From assembly GCA_011772205.1 (NCBI GenBank), contig WVZY01000023.1:63110-127109 (forward strand): a stretch of DNA of 64,000 nucleotides. The letters are read 5' to 3'. The position numbers were made by a program, and so were the translations under genes. Below the pieces are notes generated by a model that did no database searches, was not told the origin of the DNA, and saw only the letters and a program-made list of their open reading frames with translations. This document shows, piece by piece, positions 40,126-49,800 of this stretch. The first letter of the stretch is position 1. Each line of letters starts with the position of its first letter. The stretch is from Candidatus Latescibacterota bacterium. Lineage in GTDB: Bacteria; Krumholzibacteriota; Krumholzibacteriia; WVZY01.

Positions 40126-41151
40126 CTAATCGAAAGCCCATTTCATATCCTCAGGAATCGGCGCATCCAGCCTCATCGGAACACCCGTCACGGGATGCTC
40201 GAACTCTAATATATGACAATGAAGCGCGTGGCGGTCCATCACCAGCGCTTGCTTCACCCGCTTGGTCAACCCATTTCGAAGGCATTCGTCTTTCAATTCC
40301 CCCGTCAATCCGTACACTTTATCACCGACCACGGGGAAGCCGATGTGAGCAAGGTGCACGCGGATTTGATTCGTTCTCCCCGTTAGCGGAATCGCCTCGA
40401 GAACGGTGTAATCCCCTGCATACCGAATGCAAGCGAATTGTGTTCGGGCGGCCTTTCCGGCAACAAAATCGATTTTGCGTTTGGGAAGATAGGAGGCGAC
40501 ATCCATCTCTGCATCAAAGCTCGTTGACTTGCCCCTGTTCGCCAGCAGATCGATTTTCCCCTCTCTCACCCCGCTTTTGTCTTTCAACGCTTCCACCTTG
40601 CCCACAGGGGCATCCACCTCGAATTGCTCTTCCAGAATGCGCCCGCGGACGATCGCGATGTACTTTTTTGCTACTTTGCCTTCATTGAACATCCGCCCGA
40701 AGGCCCGTGCCGCTTCCGTATTCTTGCTCAACAGCACGAGGCCGCTCGTCTCACGGTCCAGACGGTGGGCGAGATTGATCTTTTTCCCGTATCGCTCTCT
40801 GAGTTTGGAAATCAGTGTGTGAGTGATGAATACGCCGCATGCATGGACGGGAAGATTACCGGACTTGGACACTGCGAGCACGTGCTCGTCTTCATGGATA
40901 ATGTCGTAGCGGAAATCGACCTCCGGCTCGGCATGGCAGATGGTGTACTGGATGACATCGTCTTTTTGAACAACATCATCGGGCTCGACATGAGTATCGT
41001 TGACGCGCACCCGCCGATCGAGGATGCGTTGCCTCCAGCCCTCGGCAAAATGATAAGGAAAGCGATGCGCGAGAAAATCGACAACGGTCCAACCGGAGCG
41101 ATAAGCGTCTACCGAGCATGAAAGCGTGATCTTCTTTTTCTGCCTTTCCAT
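40126..41151 (-). CDS. RluA-family pseudouridine synthase
   Basis: From ATG 41151 the protein has 341 residues. An N-terminal S4-like RNA-binding region (WRQRILDRRVRVNDTHVEPDDVV) is followed by the catalytic domain. The catalytic Asp lies in HRLDRETSGLVLLSKN, and the family motifs GRTNQIRVHLAHIGFPVVGD and HCHILEFEHPVTG follow. Members isomerise uridines in 23S rRNA or tRNA. The frame is open further upstream to 41277, but the extra 42 residues look unstructured. I chose MERQKKKITLS because the S4 domain follows directly. The length suits RluD/RluC-type enzymes. Confidence 0.88.
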   Translation of the reverse strand: MERQKKKITLSCSVDAYRSGWTVVDFLAHRFPYHFAEGWRQRILDRRVRVNDTHVEPDDVVQKDDVIQYTICHAEPEVDFRYDIIHEDEHVLAVSKSGNLPVHACGVFITHTLISKLRERYGKKINLAHRLDRETSGLVLLSKNTEAARAFGRMFNEGKVAKKYIAIVRGRILEEQFEVDAPVGKVEALKDKSGVREGKIDLLANRGKSTSFDAEMDVASYLPKRKIDFVAGKAARTQFACIRYAGDYTVLEAIPLTGRTNQIRVHLAHIGFPVVGDKVYGLTGELKDECLRNGLTKRVKQALVMDRHALHCHILEFEHPVTGVPMRLDAPIPEDMKWAFD

Positions 41152-41379
41152 GAGCGCGCTTATTATAGCACAATGGACCGGGCACCGGGTCCCGGGTGTG
41201 TGCGTTGCGGCAAAGAGAGAGCCAGGTCCCTCCCAGTCCTTGACGCCCGGTGCCGTCTCCGATAGACTCCTCTCCAACTCACTCGTCGATCAAAGCGCCC
41301 AACCGCAGGATGCCGCTAATCACGCGGGAACGGGCAGGGTTCGCGGCCAAGCGGGCAGGCTAGATGGAAAGGCGATCCT

Positions 41380-42819
41380 ATGGTTTTCCCAATCGTCATC
41401 ATCACTTATCTTGTCTTCCTCATCTCGGTCGCTATCGTTAAAAGCAAGCGGATCAAGGGGCACGATGATTTCATGGTCGCCGGGCGCACCGTTCCGGTCA
41501 GCATGCTTGTCGGAACCCTCGTCTGCACGTGGATCGGATCGGGGAGCCTCTTCGGAGGTTCCGGGCTCGCATTCCGAGTCGGCTTTTCGGACTTGTGGCA
41601 GCCGGCAGGCGCCTGGATAGGGATCATCGTGGTCTATTTCCTCGCAGGCCGCGTTCGCCGCATCGCCGAATATACCGTGCCCGATCTCCTGGAAAAGCGT
41701 TACAACAGCGCAGCCCGGATTTTCGGAACGATCGTCGTCATCGTCGCGTACGTGTGCATTGCCGGCTACCAGTTCCGAGGCGGCGGGCGTTTGATCACCA
41801 TCATTACGAACGGCGATATAAGCCCGGAGTTGGGTGCCGTTATCACATGCTGCATCATTATCTTTTTCACCATGATCGCTGGAATGGTGTCGATCGTATC
41901 CATCGATGTGTTCAACGGCATCATCATGATTACGGGAATTGCGATCGCGATCCCCCTCGCGCTAAAAAGTGCAGGAGGGTGGAGTGATATCGTGCAATCG
42001 TTGCCGAAATCCCACTTTACGGTGTTCGGGGATAACGACTTCAAATGGGCGATGGGGATGCTCTTACCCACCCTTTTCCTCCTCCTCGGCGAGAGCAGCA
42101 TGTACCAGAAATTCTTCTCGGCCAAAAACGAGAAAGCCGCACGTCAGGCCGTGATCGGGATGGTGATCGGCGTAGTCGTCATCGAGACGTTACTAATCGC
42201 GCTAGCGGTCATCGGCAGCGGAATTTATTGGAATGATCCCGCTTTCCGGGCTGCAGACGGCACATTGATCAACTCGGTTACTGAAGAGATTGCGCTGCGG
42301 CTCGCATTTATGAACGTCGGGGTGATCGGCGGGAGCTTGCTTCTCGGTGCCGCCGTTGCAATCATTCTTTCAACGGGAAACACATTTCTTATGATTCCCT
42401 CTACCAACGTCACGCGAGATCTCTATCATCGCTACTTCCGCCCGAACGCCTCAGAAAAGGAAATCGTCCGGTTCCAGCGGATCATGATCCTCGTACTCGG
42501 TCTGCTCGCCCTCGCAATGTCCACGCGTTTTACTTACATTCTGTCGATGGCTTATTACGCGTATGTGATGGTCGGGGCTGGACTCACACCGGCGATTCTC
42601 GCCTGTTTCCTGTGGAAGCGGGTGACCCCGATGGGCGGGCTGACATCGATTCTGGGAGGCATGATCGCAACGGTCCTGTCGCAGTTCATTTTCCATTTGG
42701 AAGTGGACCAGCTGATATATCCCGCGCTCGCCGTATCCCTGGTGTGTCTCTTCGGCGTGAGCCTTCTCACGAAACCGTCACCCGAGGAAAAGTGGAGTCC
42801 GTTTTTCAACAAGAAATAG
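41380..42819 (+). CDS. Sodium:solute symporter (SSS family), second copy
   Basis: This 479-residue polytopic protein has the SSS N-terminal motif DDFMVAGRTVP (about 29-39). It also has GTLVCTWIGSGSLFGGSGLAF, with the conserved aromatic/glycine helix, and LLGAAVAIILSTGNTFLMIPSTNV in the sodium-site helix. About 13 transmembrane segments are seen. It is more typical of the general SSS (SLC5-like) family than the copy at 6845, which has a different N-terminal motif. It precedes the NfnA-like flavoprotein by 88 bases on the same strand. The substrate is unknown. Confidence 0.88.
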   Translation: MVFPIVIITYLVFLISVAIVKSKRIKGHDDFMVAGRTVPVSMLVGTLVCTWIGSGSLFGGSGLAFRVGFSDLWQPAGAWIGIIVVYFLAGRVRRIAEYTVPDLLEKRYNSAARIFGTIVVIVAYVCIAGYQFRGGGRLITIITNGDISPELGAVITCCIIIFFTMIAGMVSIVSIDVFNGIIMITGIAIAIPLALKSAGGWSDIVQSLPKSHFTVFGDNDFKWAMGMLLPTLFLLLGESSMYQKFFSAKNEKAARQAVIGMVIGVVVIETLLIALAVIGSGIYWNDPAFRAADGTLINSVTEEIALRLAFMNVGVIGGSLLLGAAVAIILSTGNTFLMIPSTNVTRDLYHRYFRPNASEKEIVRFQRIMILVLGLLALAMSTRFTYILSMAYYAYVMVGAGLTPAILACFLWKRVTPMGGLTSILGGMIATVLSQFIFHLEVDQLIYPALAVSLVCLFGVSLLTKPSPEEKWSPFFNKK

Positions 42820-42907
42820 ACCAAAGTCGCCTCCATAGAAGCAAGAGGGTCAAGGTAACCAGACATTTCCGAACCATGAATAAATAAGTCGACCGGAGAC
42901 AGCACAG

Positions 42908-43714
42908 ATGTTTCAAATCGTCCGAGCCAAGAAACTCACTGACAAGATCTTTTCCTGCGAAATCAGAACCCGTCCGATTGCCAAAGCGGCGAAGCCCGGT
43001 CACTTCGTAACGGTGAGCATGAATCCCGACCACCCAAAACTTCCCCTGCCCATAGCAGATTTCAGCGAGAAAAAAGGAACCATCACGGTTGTCGTAGAGG
43101 CGGACGACCGGCCGAGAGAGCAGATGATGGCGCTGGACAAAGGGGATGCCGTATTCGACTGCAGGGGGCCTTTCGGCCAACGAAGCCGGATCGAAAACGT
43201 CGGCAAGGTCGTGTGCATTGGTGGGGGCATCGGTGCCGGTGCGTTGTTCTCTCAAATCCGCGAGTACAAGAGTAAGGACGTTTACGTGGTCTCCATTCTG
43301 GGATTTCGCTCGAAAGACCGGCTTTTCTGGCAGAGCCAGATCGCCAAACACAGCGATGAGCTTTATATAACCACGGATGACGGCACATACGGCATCAAAG
43401 GCCGCGCGACGGTTGCACTCAGGGCCGTTTTGGACAGCGCGAGAGATATCGAACGCGTTGTCTCCATTGGCTCTTTGAAGCTGATGAGGGCGTGCGCAGA
43501 GATCACGAGGCCTCACAAAATACCCACCATCGTGAATCTTGGTGCTATAATGGCCGAGGAAATGTGGAGGGACGGTCACACCCGAATCCCAGGAGAGTCC
43601 CAGCAGAGCTTCTCTTTCTTCGAGCGGACGGAGTTCGACGGTCACCGGCTGGACCTCGAATGGCTGATCGCTCAGCAGAAACGTTATGCCGAGGCAAAAG
43701 AGAAAGACGCCTGA
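42908..43714 (+). CDS. NfnA/SudB-like FAD/NAD-binding protein lacking the [2Fe-2S] ligands
   Basis: This 268-residue protein aligns along its whole length with the ferredoxin:NADP reductase subunit NfnA/SudB. It has an FAD-binding barrel (KPGHFVTVSM, then LPLPIADF in place of the usual arginine-containing RIPLTIADF). The NAD-binding domain begins with VVCIGGGIGAGALF. In NfnA the C-terminal region binds a [2Fe-2S] cluster through four cysteines (DGTGMCGCCR motif). Here the matching stretch reads IMAEEMWRDGHTR and there is no Cys at all after residue 196. No NfnB partner is encoded near, so bifurcation is unlikely. It may be a simple oxidoreductase or a binding protein. Confidence 0.82.
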   Translation: MFQIVRAKKLTDKIFSCEIRTRPIAKAAKPGHFVTVSMNPDHPKLPLPIADFSEKKGTITVVVEADDRPREQMMALDKGDAVFDCRGPFGQRSRIENVGKVVCIGGGIGAGALFSQIREYKSKDVYVVSILGFRSKDRLFWQSQIAKHSDELYITTDDGTYGIKGRATVALRAVLDSARDIERVVSIGSLKLMRACAEITRPHKIPTIVNLGAIMAEEMWRDGHTRIPGESQQSFSFFERTEFDGHRLDLEWLIAQQKRYAEAKEKDA

Positions 43715-45464
43715 GAAACGTTCAGCCCCTGTCAATCCCGCCATCACAAAATCCGATGTCGTTGCCACACTCGCAGAGATGGCCGACATCATGGAAATCC
43801 TGGGCGAAAACCCTTTCAAATCCCGCGCGCATCAAACGGCTTCCCGCGTGATCGAAAGTCTGAGCGGTGACCTCAATGAAATGGTTCAATCGGGCGAGCT
43901 TTTGAACGTCAAGGGGATCGGCAAGGGGATCTTCGAAAAGATCGAGATCCTTCTCAACACGGGGGTGCTTCCCGCTTACGAAGAGCTCAAATCTCGGATA
44001 CCCGAGGACCTCCTCGAGCTTCTCCGGATACCGGGCATGGGTCCCAAAAAAGTAAAGGCGGTGCACGAAAAGCTCGGCGTGAAAAATATCGGCGAGCTCG
44101 AATACGCATGCGCCGAGAACCGGCTCGTAGAGCTCGATGGATTCGGTGCCAAAAGCCAGGAAAAGATCCTTGTCGGGATCCAGAATCTGAAGAAATATAT
44201 GGAGCGTCATCTACTGAGCACGGCGCTCGAAGAAGCTTCACTCATATACGACGAGATCGCCAAACACCGCGATGTGCAGCGGCACCTTCTCGCGGGAAGT
44301 CTGAGACGCTTCAAAGAAACGATCAAGGACATCGACATCCTCGTAAGCGCCAAAAAGAGTGAGCGCATCATGGAACATTTCACTGCACTGCACAATGTAG
44401 ACAGCGTCGTTGCCAAAGGGAAAACCAAATCGAGCATCGTTCTGGATTCCGGAATCAACGCCGATCTCCGGGTCGTGGCCGACGAGCAGTTCCCATACGC
44501 ATCGCACTATTTCACCGGCAACAAGGAACACAATACACAGATGCGCGGCCGGGCGAAGAGGATGGGGATGAAGCTGAATGAGTACGGTCTTTTCGAAGGA
44601 GACACGCTCATCCCGTGCAAGGATGAAGAGGCGATTTTCAAGAAACTCGGACTCGTCTACATCCCACCCGAACTCCGCGAAGGCACAGGAGAAATCGAAG
44701 CGGCTGAACAAGGAGAACTTCCAGAGCTCATTCGAGAAAGCGACATCAGAGGTCTCTTCCACGTGCACTCGACATATAGTGATGGAATCGCTACAGTTGG
44801 AGAAATGGCCCTGGCTGCGAAACAAATGGGTTTCGAATACCTCGGAATCGGCGACCACAGCCAGAGCGCCGCGTATGCAGGCGGCCTCAGCCCCTCCGAA
44901 GTGAAGAAGCAGCGGGAAGAGATCGACACGCTGAATGAGTCGCTCGAAGGCTTCACCGTTTTCCACGGAATCGAGTCGGACATCCTAATCGACGGATCGC
45001 TGGATTATCCCGAAAGAATCCTGGCGACATTCGATTACGTCGTTGCATCTGTTCACAGCAACTTTGGTTTGAGCGAAGCGCAAATGACAAAGCGCATCAT
45101 CAAGGCGATCGAAAATCCTTACACCACCATGCTCGGTCATCCGACGGGAAGACTCCTCCTCGCGCGCGAAGCGTACAAAGTCGACTTGATCGCGGTAATC
45201 GAAGCGGCCAGCGAACACAACGTGATCATCGAGCTCAACGCTCACCCCCAACGGTTGGACCTGGATTGGCGCTACTTGAAAGTGGCAAAAGAGAAGGGAG
45301 TCAAGATCGCCATCAATCCCGACTCGCACAATGCAGCGGGGCTTTATGACTATCGATATGGAGTGGGCATTGCAAGAAAAGGCTGGCTCAGGCGCAGCGA
45401 TGTGATCAACGCGATGAACACCGCTGAGGTAAGGTCTCTTTTCCAAAAGATGAAGAAAAGGTGA
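43686..45464 (+). CDS. polX: DNA polymerase/3'-5' exonuclease PolX
   Basis: This 592-residue protein has three parts. First is an N-terminal helix-hairpin-helix DNA-binding region (LLNVKGIGKGIFEKI and IPGMGPKKVKAVHEKL, about 60-130). Next is the pol beta-like nucleotidyltransferase domain with GSLRRFKETIKDIDILV and NADLRVV as metal site. Last is a PHP domain with HVHSTYSDG, GIGDHSQS, GIESDI, GHPTGRLL and NPDSHN, conferring nuclease activity. The length fits bacterial PolX. It fills gaps in base-excision repair. The start ATG 43686 overlaps the flavoprotein by 29 bases, and the Nth gene follows 6 bases after its stop, giving a repair pair. Confidence 0.92.
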   Translation: MPRQKRKTPEKRSAPVNPAITKSDVVATLAEMADIMEILGENPFKSRAHQTASRVIESLSGDLNEMVQSGELLNVKGIGKGIFEKIEILLNTGVLPAYEELKSRIPEDLLELLRIPGMGPKKVKAVHEKLGVKNIGELEYACAENRLVELDGFGAKSQEKILVGIQNLKKYMERHLLSTALEEASLIYDEIAKHRDVQRHLLAGSLRRFKETIKDIDILVSAKKSERIMEHFTALHNVDSVVAKGKTKSSIVLDSGINADLRVVADEQFPYASHYFTGNKEHNTQMRGRAKRMGMKLNEYGLFEGDTLIPCKDEEAIFKKLGLVYIPPELREGTGEIEAAEQGELPELIRESDIRGLFHVHSTYSDGIATVGEMALAAKQMGFEYLGIGDHSQSAAYAGGLSPSEVKKQREEIDTLNESLEGFTVFHGIESDILIDGSLDYPERILATFDYVVASVHSNFGLSEAQMTKRIIKAIENPYTTMLGHPTGRLLLAREAYKVDLIAVIEAASEHNVIIELNAHPQRLDLDWRYLKVAKEKGVKIAINPDSHNAAGLYDYRYGVGIARKGWLRRSDVINAMNTAEVRSLFQKMKKR

Positions 45465-45470
45465 CAAAAG

Positions 45471-46250
45471 ATGGCAGGAACCAAGCAAAAACGAAAAGCT
45501 AAGATAATGAAGGCGAAACGAACGAAAGGTTATCCCAAAATGCCGGTTTCATCCTCCAAAGCGGGAAGGCCATCGCAAAAACCATCGAAAAAGCAAGCCG
45601 AAGCTGCTCACAGAGCCCCCGACCCGAACATACAAAAGCGCGCGCTGGCGATATTCAAGACTCTCTCGAACGAATTTCCCGACGCGCGGTGCATGCTCGA
45701 CTTCGCCAGCCCCCTCGAGCTCCTCGTCGCCACCATTCTTGCATCGCAGTGCACGGACAAGCAGGTGAACATCGTGACGAGCAAGCTATTTAGAAAATAC
45801 GCGTCTCCGGCAGATTACATAAAAACCCCACAGGAGGAGCTGGAAGAAGATATCCGCAGCACTGGATTTTTCCGGAACAAGGCGAAAAGCCTGAAGAAAT
45901 GTTGCCAATCTCTGATCGAAAAACACAATGGCATTGTCCCCGCCGATATGGAGGCGCTGACCTCACTCGGCGGTGTCGGGCGGAAAACAGCGAACTGCGT
46001 CCTTGGAAATGCATTCGGTATTCCCGGGATCGTCGTCGACACACACGTCTTAAGGCTTTCCAGGCGGATGGGATTTACGGAGGAGAAAAATGCGGATAAA
46101 GTGGAGGCGGATTTAATGCCGCTCATTCCCCAAAAAGAGTGGACGCGGTTTTCTCACGTGATGGCGGATCACGGAAGAAAATATTGCGCGGCGCGAAATC
46201 CCCTCTGCGACGAATGTCCAGTGGGGCATCTCTGCCCGAAGCTGATCTAG
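45471..46250 (+). CDS. nth: Endonuclease III (base-excision DNA glycosylase/AP lyase)
   Basis: The core of about 210 residues has the HhH motif LGGVGRKTANCVLGN with the catalytic Lys, the catalytic Asp in VVDTHVLRL and the iron-sulfur loop CAARNPLCDECPVGHLC. The N-terminus is extended by about 48 Lys-rich residues (KQKRKAKIMKAKRTKGYPKM) not present in E. coli Nth. Later ATGs at 45507 and 45540 would shorten it. It removes oxidised pyrimidines and nicks AP sites. It is the second gene after PolX in a probable DNA-repair operon, and a bidirectional terminator follows. Confidence 0.92.
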   Translation: MAGTKQKRKAKIMKAKRTKGYPKMPVSSSKAGRPSQKPSKKQAEAAHRAPDPNIQKRALAIFKTLSNEFPDARCMLDFASPLELLVATILASQCTDKQVNIVTSKLFRKYASPADYIKTPQEELEEDIRSTGFFRNKAKSLKKCCQSLIEKHNGIVPADMEALTSLGGVGRKTANCVLGNAFGIPGIVVDTHVLRLSRRMGFTEEKNADKVEADLMPLIPQKEWTRFSHVMADHGRKYCAARNPLCDECPVGHLCPKLI

Positions 46251-46304
46251 CGTCGATGCTCGCACATAAGTTGGACGGCTTCTGTCTTTCACACGAACAG
46301 AAAT

Positions 46305-46333
46305 AAAAGGGAGCGCCTGAAGCGCTCCCTTTT
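46305..46333. terminator. Bidirectional rho-independent terminator between nth and sppA
   Basis: A perfect 12-base stem, AAAAGGGAGCGC (46305-46316) with GCGCTCCCTTTT (46322-46333), is closed by a five-base loop. It lies between the convergent stops of nth (46250) and sppA (46358). T-rich ends on both strands allow function in both directions. Confidence 0.85.
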
Positions 46334-46357
46334 CTCTCACCATTCGAGGCAGATGCT

Positions 46358-48088
46358 TTACTTGATCCATGAATCATCCATGATGTACACGGGCCCGCTC
46401 GACAGGCTTCTTGCCGTCTCGAGCACGTCTTGATGGAGATATCGATACGCCGCCCAGCGTACGCTCGCTGCGAGCCCGCCTCCAAGAAGCGAGGACAGGA
46501 AGCTCTTCTCGCGCTTGGGATAGTGGACCACCGTCACCTTCTCGCCTGCAGGGATCTCGGCAAGTTCCTTCGCGAGCTCGATCGCGCGGTCCAGTCCTCC
46601 GACCTCATCGATCAAGCCGTTCGCTTTCGCCTGCCTTCCCGTCCACACGCGTCCGTGCGCGAGTTTCTCCGCTTCTTCAAACGTCATTCCACGATACTTC
46701 GCCACGTCGGCGAGCCACATGTTGAAACCATCCCAGTGGTTTTTTTCGAAACGCTCCCTTTCCGCTTCGGTGAAATCACGATACTGGGAAAAGAGGAGCG
46801 CCATCGGTCCTTTGGTGACAAAATCGTGTGTGATCCCGAGCTTCCTGTGAAACGCCGTCATGTTGAACTTCCCCGAGATCGATCCTATGGAGCCCGTAAT
46901 CGTTAGAGGATCTGCCACAATCTTCGTCGCGCGGTAGGCGATCATATAACCTCCGGAGCCGGCCACATCCACCATGGATACGACGACCGGCTTCTCGTCC
47001 GCGAGGATTCTGACTTCGTGCCCGATGATGTCGCTCGCGAGGCCTTCCCCTCCACCGCTATCCACACGGAAGATCACGGCGGCGACGTCCTTATCCCTGC
47101 GCGCTCGGCGCAGCTCGGAACACACCGATTCGTGTCCCATCATCACGCCAAACAGCGGATCCACCTTGTTTTTCCGCCCACCGATCATCCCCTGAGCATG
47201 GACAACGGCAATCTTTTTATCGCCCTTGAGCCCCAATTCTTCGGGATCAACCGTTGCATAGTCCGCCTGGGATACGGTGCGGAGTTTTTCGTCGTCTTCC
47301 CGTTTGAGCTGATCTGCGAGATCGCTCCAGTAGACAAGCCTGTCGACAAGGCCTGCTTCTTTCGCCTCTTCCGCCATGAATATCGCGTGCTCCATCAGTT
47401 CCTCGATCTTTTCGATCGGTATACCGCGCTCCTCGGAAATCACACTCAACTGCATATCCCAAAATTCATCGAGCAACCAGCGGAGGTTCTCCTTCGCCTC
47501 GGGGGAGAGATCCGTACGCGTGACCAGCTCAGCCGCGCTCTTATAGTCCTTGATCTTGTGGATATTCGGGTTGATCCCCAGCTTGTCCAACATGCTCTTG
47601 ACATGCATCGAAGTCAGGCTCATCCCGGTGAAAACCACCCACGCCGTTGGAGTGGCAAAAATCGAGTCGCATGCAGAAGCGAGAGAAACGGTGTTTCGGT
47701 CCATATCGTCGGTAAATGCATAGACTGGCTTGCCTGCTTTTCTCACTTTCTTTATTGCGCGCCGCATCTCCTGGTGCATCGCACCGCCGGCCGTGTTGGA
47801 CGCGGAAAGTTTCATGATGACGCCCTCGATCCTGTCATCCACGGCTGCTTTTTCGAGATTGCACAAGATCCTGTTGAGTGTTTCCGGCTTTCCTTCGAAC
47901 ATCCCGCCCATCACGCCGGTTGGGGGGTCGTACTCGAAGATCTCGCCGTAGATATCGACGATGAGGTACGAGCGGTCTTTGATCTCCGGCTTTTCCTCCA
48001 GTTTGGATTTCGCGACCAAATAGCAGATAGCCGTAAACACAACGAGGGCGAGAAAGCCGGCGAAAAAATTCCTGAGAAAAGCTTTCAT
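46358..48088 (-). CDS. sppA: Signal peptide peptidase SppA (double-domain type)
   Basis: This 576-residue protein has a single N-terminal membrane anchor (about residues 4-26) followed by two ClpP-fold domains, as in E. coli 67-kDa SppA. The catalytic Lys lies in IKDYKSAAELVTRTD of the first domain and the nucleophile Ser in VAGSGGYMIAY of the second, with VDSGGGEGLAS before it. It cleaves remnant signal peptides in the membrane after secretion. The start ATG 48088 is preceded by GGAGGATGA-like sequence. It is a single gene, with a divergent gap of 255 bases to the aminotransferase. Confidence 0.9.
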   Translation of the reverse strand: MKAFLRNFFAGFLALVVFTAICYLVAKSKLEEKPEIKDRSYLIVDIYGEIFEYDPPTGVMGGMFEGKPETLNRILCNLEKAAVDDRIEGVIMKLSASNTAGGAMHQEMRRAIKKVRKAGKPVYAFTDDMDRNTVSLASACDSIFATPTAWVVFTGMSLTSMHVKSMLDKLGINPNIHKIKDYKSAAELVTRTDLSPEAKENLRWLLDEFWDMQLSVISEERGIPIEKIEELMEHAIFMAEEAKEAGLVDRLVYWSDLADQLKREDDEKLRTVSQADYATVDPEELGLKGDKKIAVVHAQGMIGGRKNKVDPLFGVMMGHESVCSELRRARRDKDVAAVIFRVDSGGGEGLASDIIGHEVRILADEKPVVVSMVDVAGSGGYMIAYRATKIVADPLTITGSIGSISGKFNMTAFHRKLGITHDFVTKGPMALLFSQYRDFTEAERERFEKNHWDGFNMWLADVAKYRGMTFEEAEKLAHGRVWTGRQAKANGLIDEVGGLDRAIELAKELAEIPAGEKVTVVHYPKREKSFLSSLLGGGLAASVRWAAYRYLHQDVLETARSLSSGPVYIMDDSWIK

Positions 48089-48342
48089 CGTTCATCCTCC
48101 AAGTGGGAAAAGTTTGGACCGGCTAACGAGGTCTGAAGGGGGTTGAATCAACACCCACATTCCACTGGCTGCCAAAAGTCAAACAGCTACAGCAGCTATC
48201 CCAGTTATCACAGATAGAGAAAACGGTCGAATGATCGTACCATAAGGATACGTTTTTTTGAAGAAATAGTTACAGGTAGCGGGTAACGATATGCCGCCGA
48301 GGCGACTTTCTCTGTATTTTGCGTATCGCCCTTCCAGAAAAC

Positions 48343-49800
48343 TCAGCTTAGATGGGACTCCCCGGTAAAAGAACGCAGATTACCCATCCCGCGATCCATG
48401 ACCTCGCCGAGCCGGGTCCTTCCAATGCGCTTTGCCGATTGGCTCGAAACCCAATCGCCGATGATGATGGCGGCTTCGATCACATTTCCGCAGAAGTTTT
48501 CGATGAACTCATCGGAGGGGCGCTTGTCGAGCGGAAGGTCTTCGCTCGCCGCGAGGGTTTTGGGGCCGTCGAAGTCGACATAGGCCATACGGGCGGTGAG
48601 CTCCCACGGCGGTCTGTTGAAGGCCTGCCCGGGAAGGATGGCCACTCCTGTTTCTTCGAGGAGAACCTCGCATAGCGTCGTGCTATTCTTGATCCCTCGT
48701 TCAGCGAAATGCTCGGCGAACGGAGTGAAGTCAAGGAAGAGGTAGAAGGCGCCAACGGGCTCGTGCACCCTTATCCCCGCCTCCAAGACTATTCGCGCGC
48801 AACGCCTTCCCAGAGCATTGAGAATCGCTCGGGCGCGAATGAGGTATCGGTCGATCGCGCTTCCGCCTTTGAAAGCACGAACGGCCGCGTACTGGATAGG
48901 CGCGCTGACCGAGGTGTAAGTTTCGCTCGCGACGGAGGCGATCACTTCCATGAGCCAATCCAGATCAGGAGGAAACGTGAACGTTCCCAAGCGCCAGCCT
49001 CCTGCACCGCACCATTTCGACAATCCCGAGCTAATGATCGTCCCCTCCGGATAGTATCGGGCTACCGAGACATGCTGACCTTCATGGTGAAGCCTTCCAT
49101 AGATCTCGTCCGAAAGAAGGATCACTTCGAACCGGCTGGCGATTTGCGCGATTTCCTTCAGTTCATCTGCTGAATAGCTCCTCCCATCCGGGTTTCCAGG
49201 ATAGCTGAGGATCAGAATTCGCGGCCGGAGGTCATCGTGTTCGCTCTCGAAATAAGCCTCGAGGCGCTCGGGAGTGACTCGCCATTTATCCTCGAAGGTG
49301 GTATGGATGAGTTGAACATCCCGCCCGATGATTCTTGCCTGGGGAACGTAGGATACCCAGCTGGGCGTCGGTACAATGATCTCCCCGTAGAAGACAAGCT
49401 GAAGGAGAAACATCAGCTCCTTGGATCCCGGTCCAACGATTACAAAATCGCCTTGCGCGGCCACCTGGTCCTGGGATCGATGGTATTGGGCCACCGCTTC
49501 GCGCAGGGCTGGAAGTCCTTTGACCGGCAGGTAGTCCTTTTCGTGCGCATGGCGTTTCAGCTCGGCCACCACCGGAGAAGGCACCGGAAAAGGAGACTGC
49601 CCGAGCCCGAGGTTATAGATCTTTTGTCCCTGTGCGCGGAGTTCCCTGCACTTTTCGTTGATTGCCAACGTTGCAGACTGCTCCAAACCGCGAACATTGA
49701 GGTTCAGACTGACGTGTTTTCGAACTTTCACAGTGACCCTTTTAGCTAGATATGAAGTGGAGGTAGGACTCAGCTCTTGCCGCTCCGCCTCCGAGACCAT
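48343..49800 (-). CDS. Pyridoxal-phosphate aminotransferase, class I/II
   Basis: This 485-residue fold-type I aminotransferase binds PLP through the Lys in IISSGLSKWCGAGGWRLG. It also has YPGNPDGRSY, ILLSDEIYGRLHHEG and the N-terminal NLGLGQSPFPVPSPV. The chain is about 60 residues longer than usual. The first 30-35 residues are not conserved, so a later start (around VKVRKHVSL) is possible. A C-terminal extension beyond LASEDLP is also present. Members of this subgroup transaminate aspartate, alanine, tyrosine or related acids, and I cannot assign a substrate. It is a lone gene. Confidence 0.82.
   Translation of the reverse strand: MVSEAERQELSPTSTSYLAKRVTVKVRKHVSLNLNVRGLEQSATLAINEKCRELRAQGQKIYNLGLGQSPFPVPSPVVAELKRHAHEKDYLPVKGLPALREAVAQYHRSQDQVAAQGDFVIVGPGSKELMFLLQLVFYGEIIVPTPSWVSYVPQARIIGRDVQLIHTTFEDKWRVTPERLEAYFESEHDDLRPRILILSYPGNPDGRSYSADELKEIAQIASRFEVILLSDEIYGRLHHEGQHVSVARYYPEGTIISSGLSKWCGAGGWRLGTFTFPPDLDWLMEVIASVASETYTSVSAPIQYAAVRAFKGGSAIDRYLIRARAILNALGRRCARIVLEAGIRVHEPVGAFYLFLDFTPFAEHFAERGIKNSTTLCEVLLEETGVAILPGQAFNRPPWELTARMAYVDFDGPKTLAASEDLPLDKRPSDEFIENFCGNVIEAAIIIGDWVSSQSAKRIGRTRLGEVMDRGMGNLRSFTGESHLS

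Noticed and set aside
42806-43819. A 337-codon minus-strand frame over the NfnA-like gene
   Set aside because: Antisense to a well-supported flavoprotein with FAD and NAD motifs. No independent evidence for coding.
47018-48136. A 372-codon plus-strand frame over sppA
   Set aside because: Antisense to SppA and without motifs.
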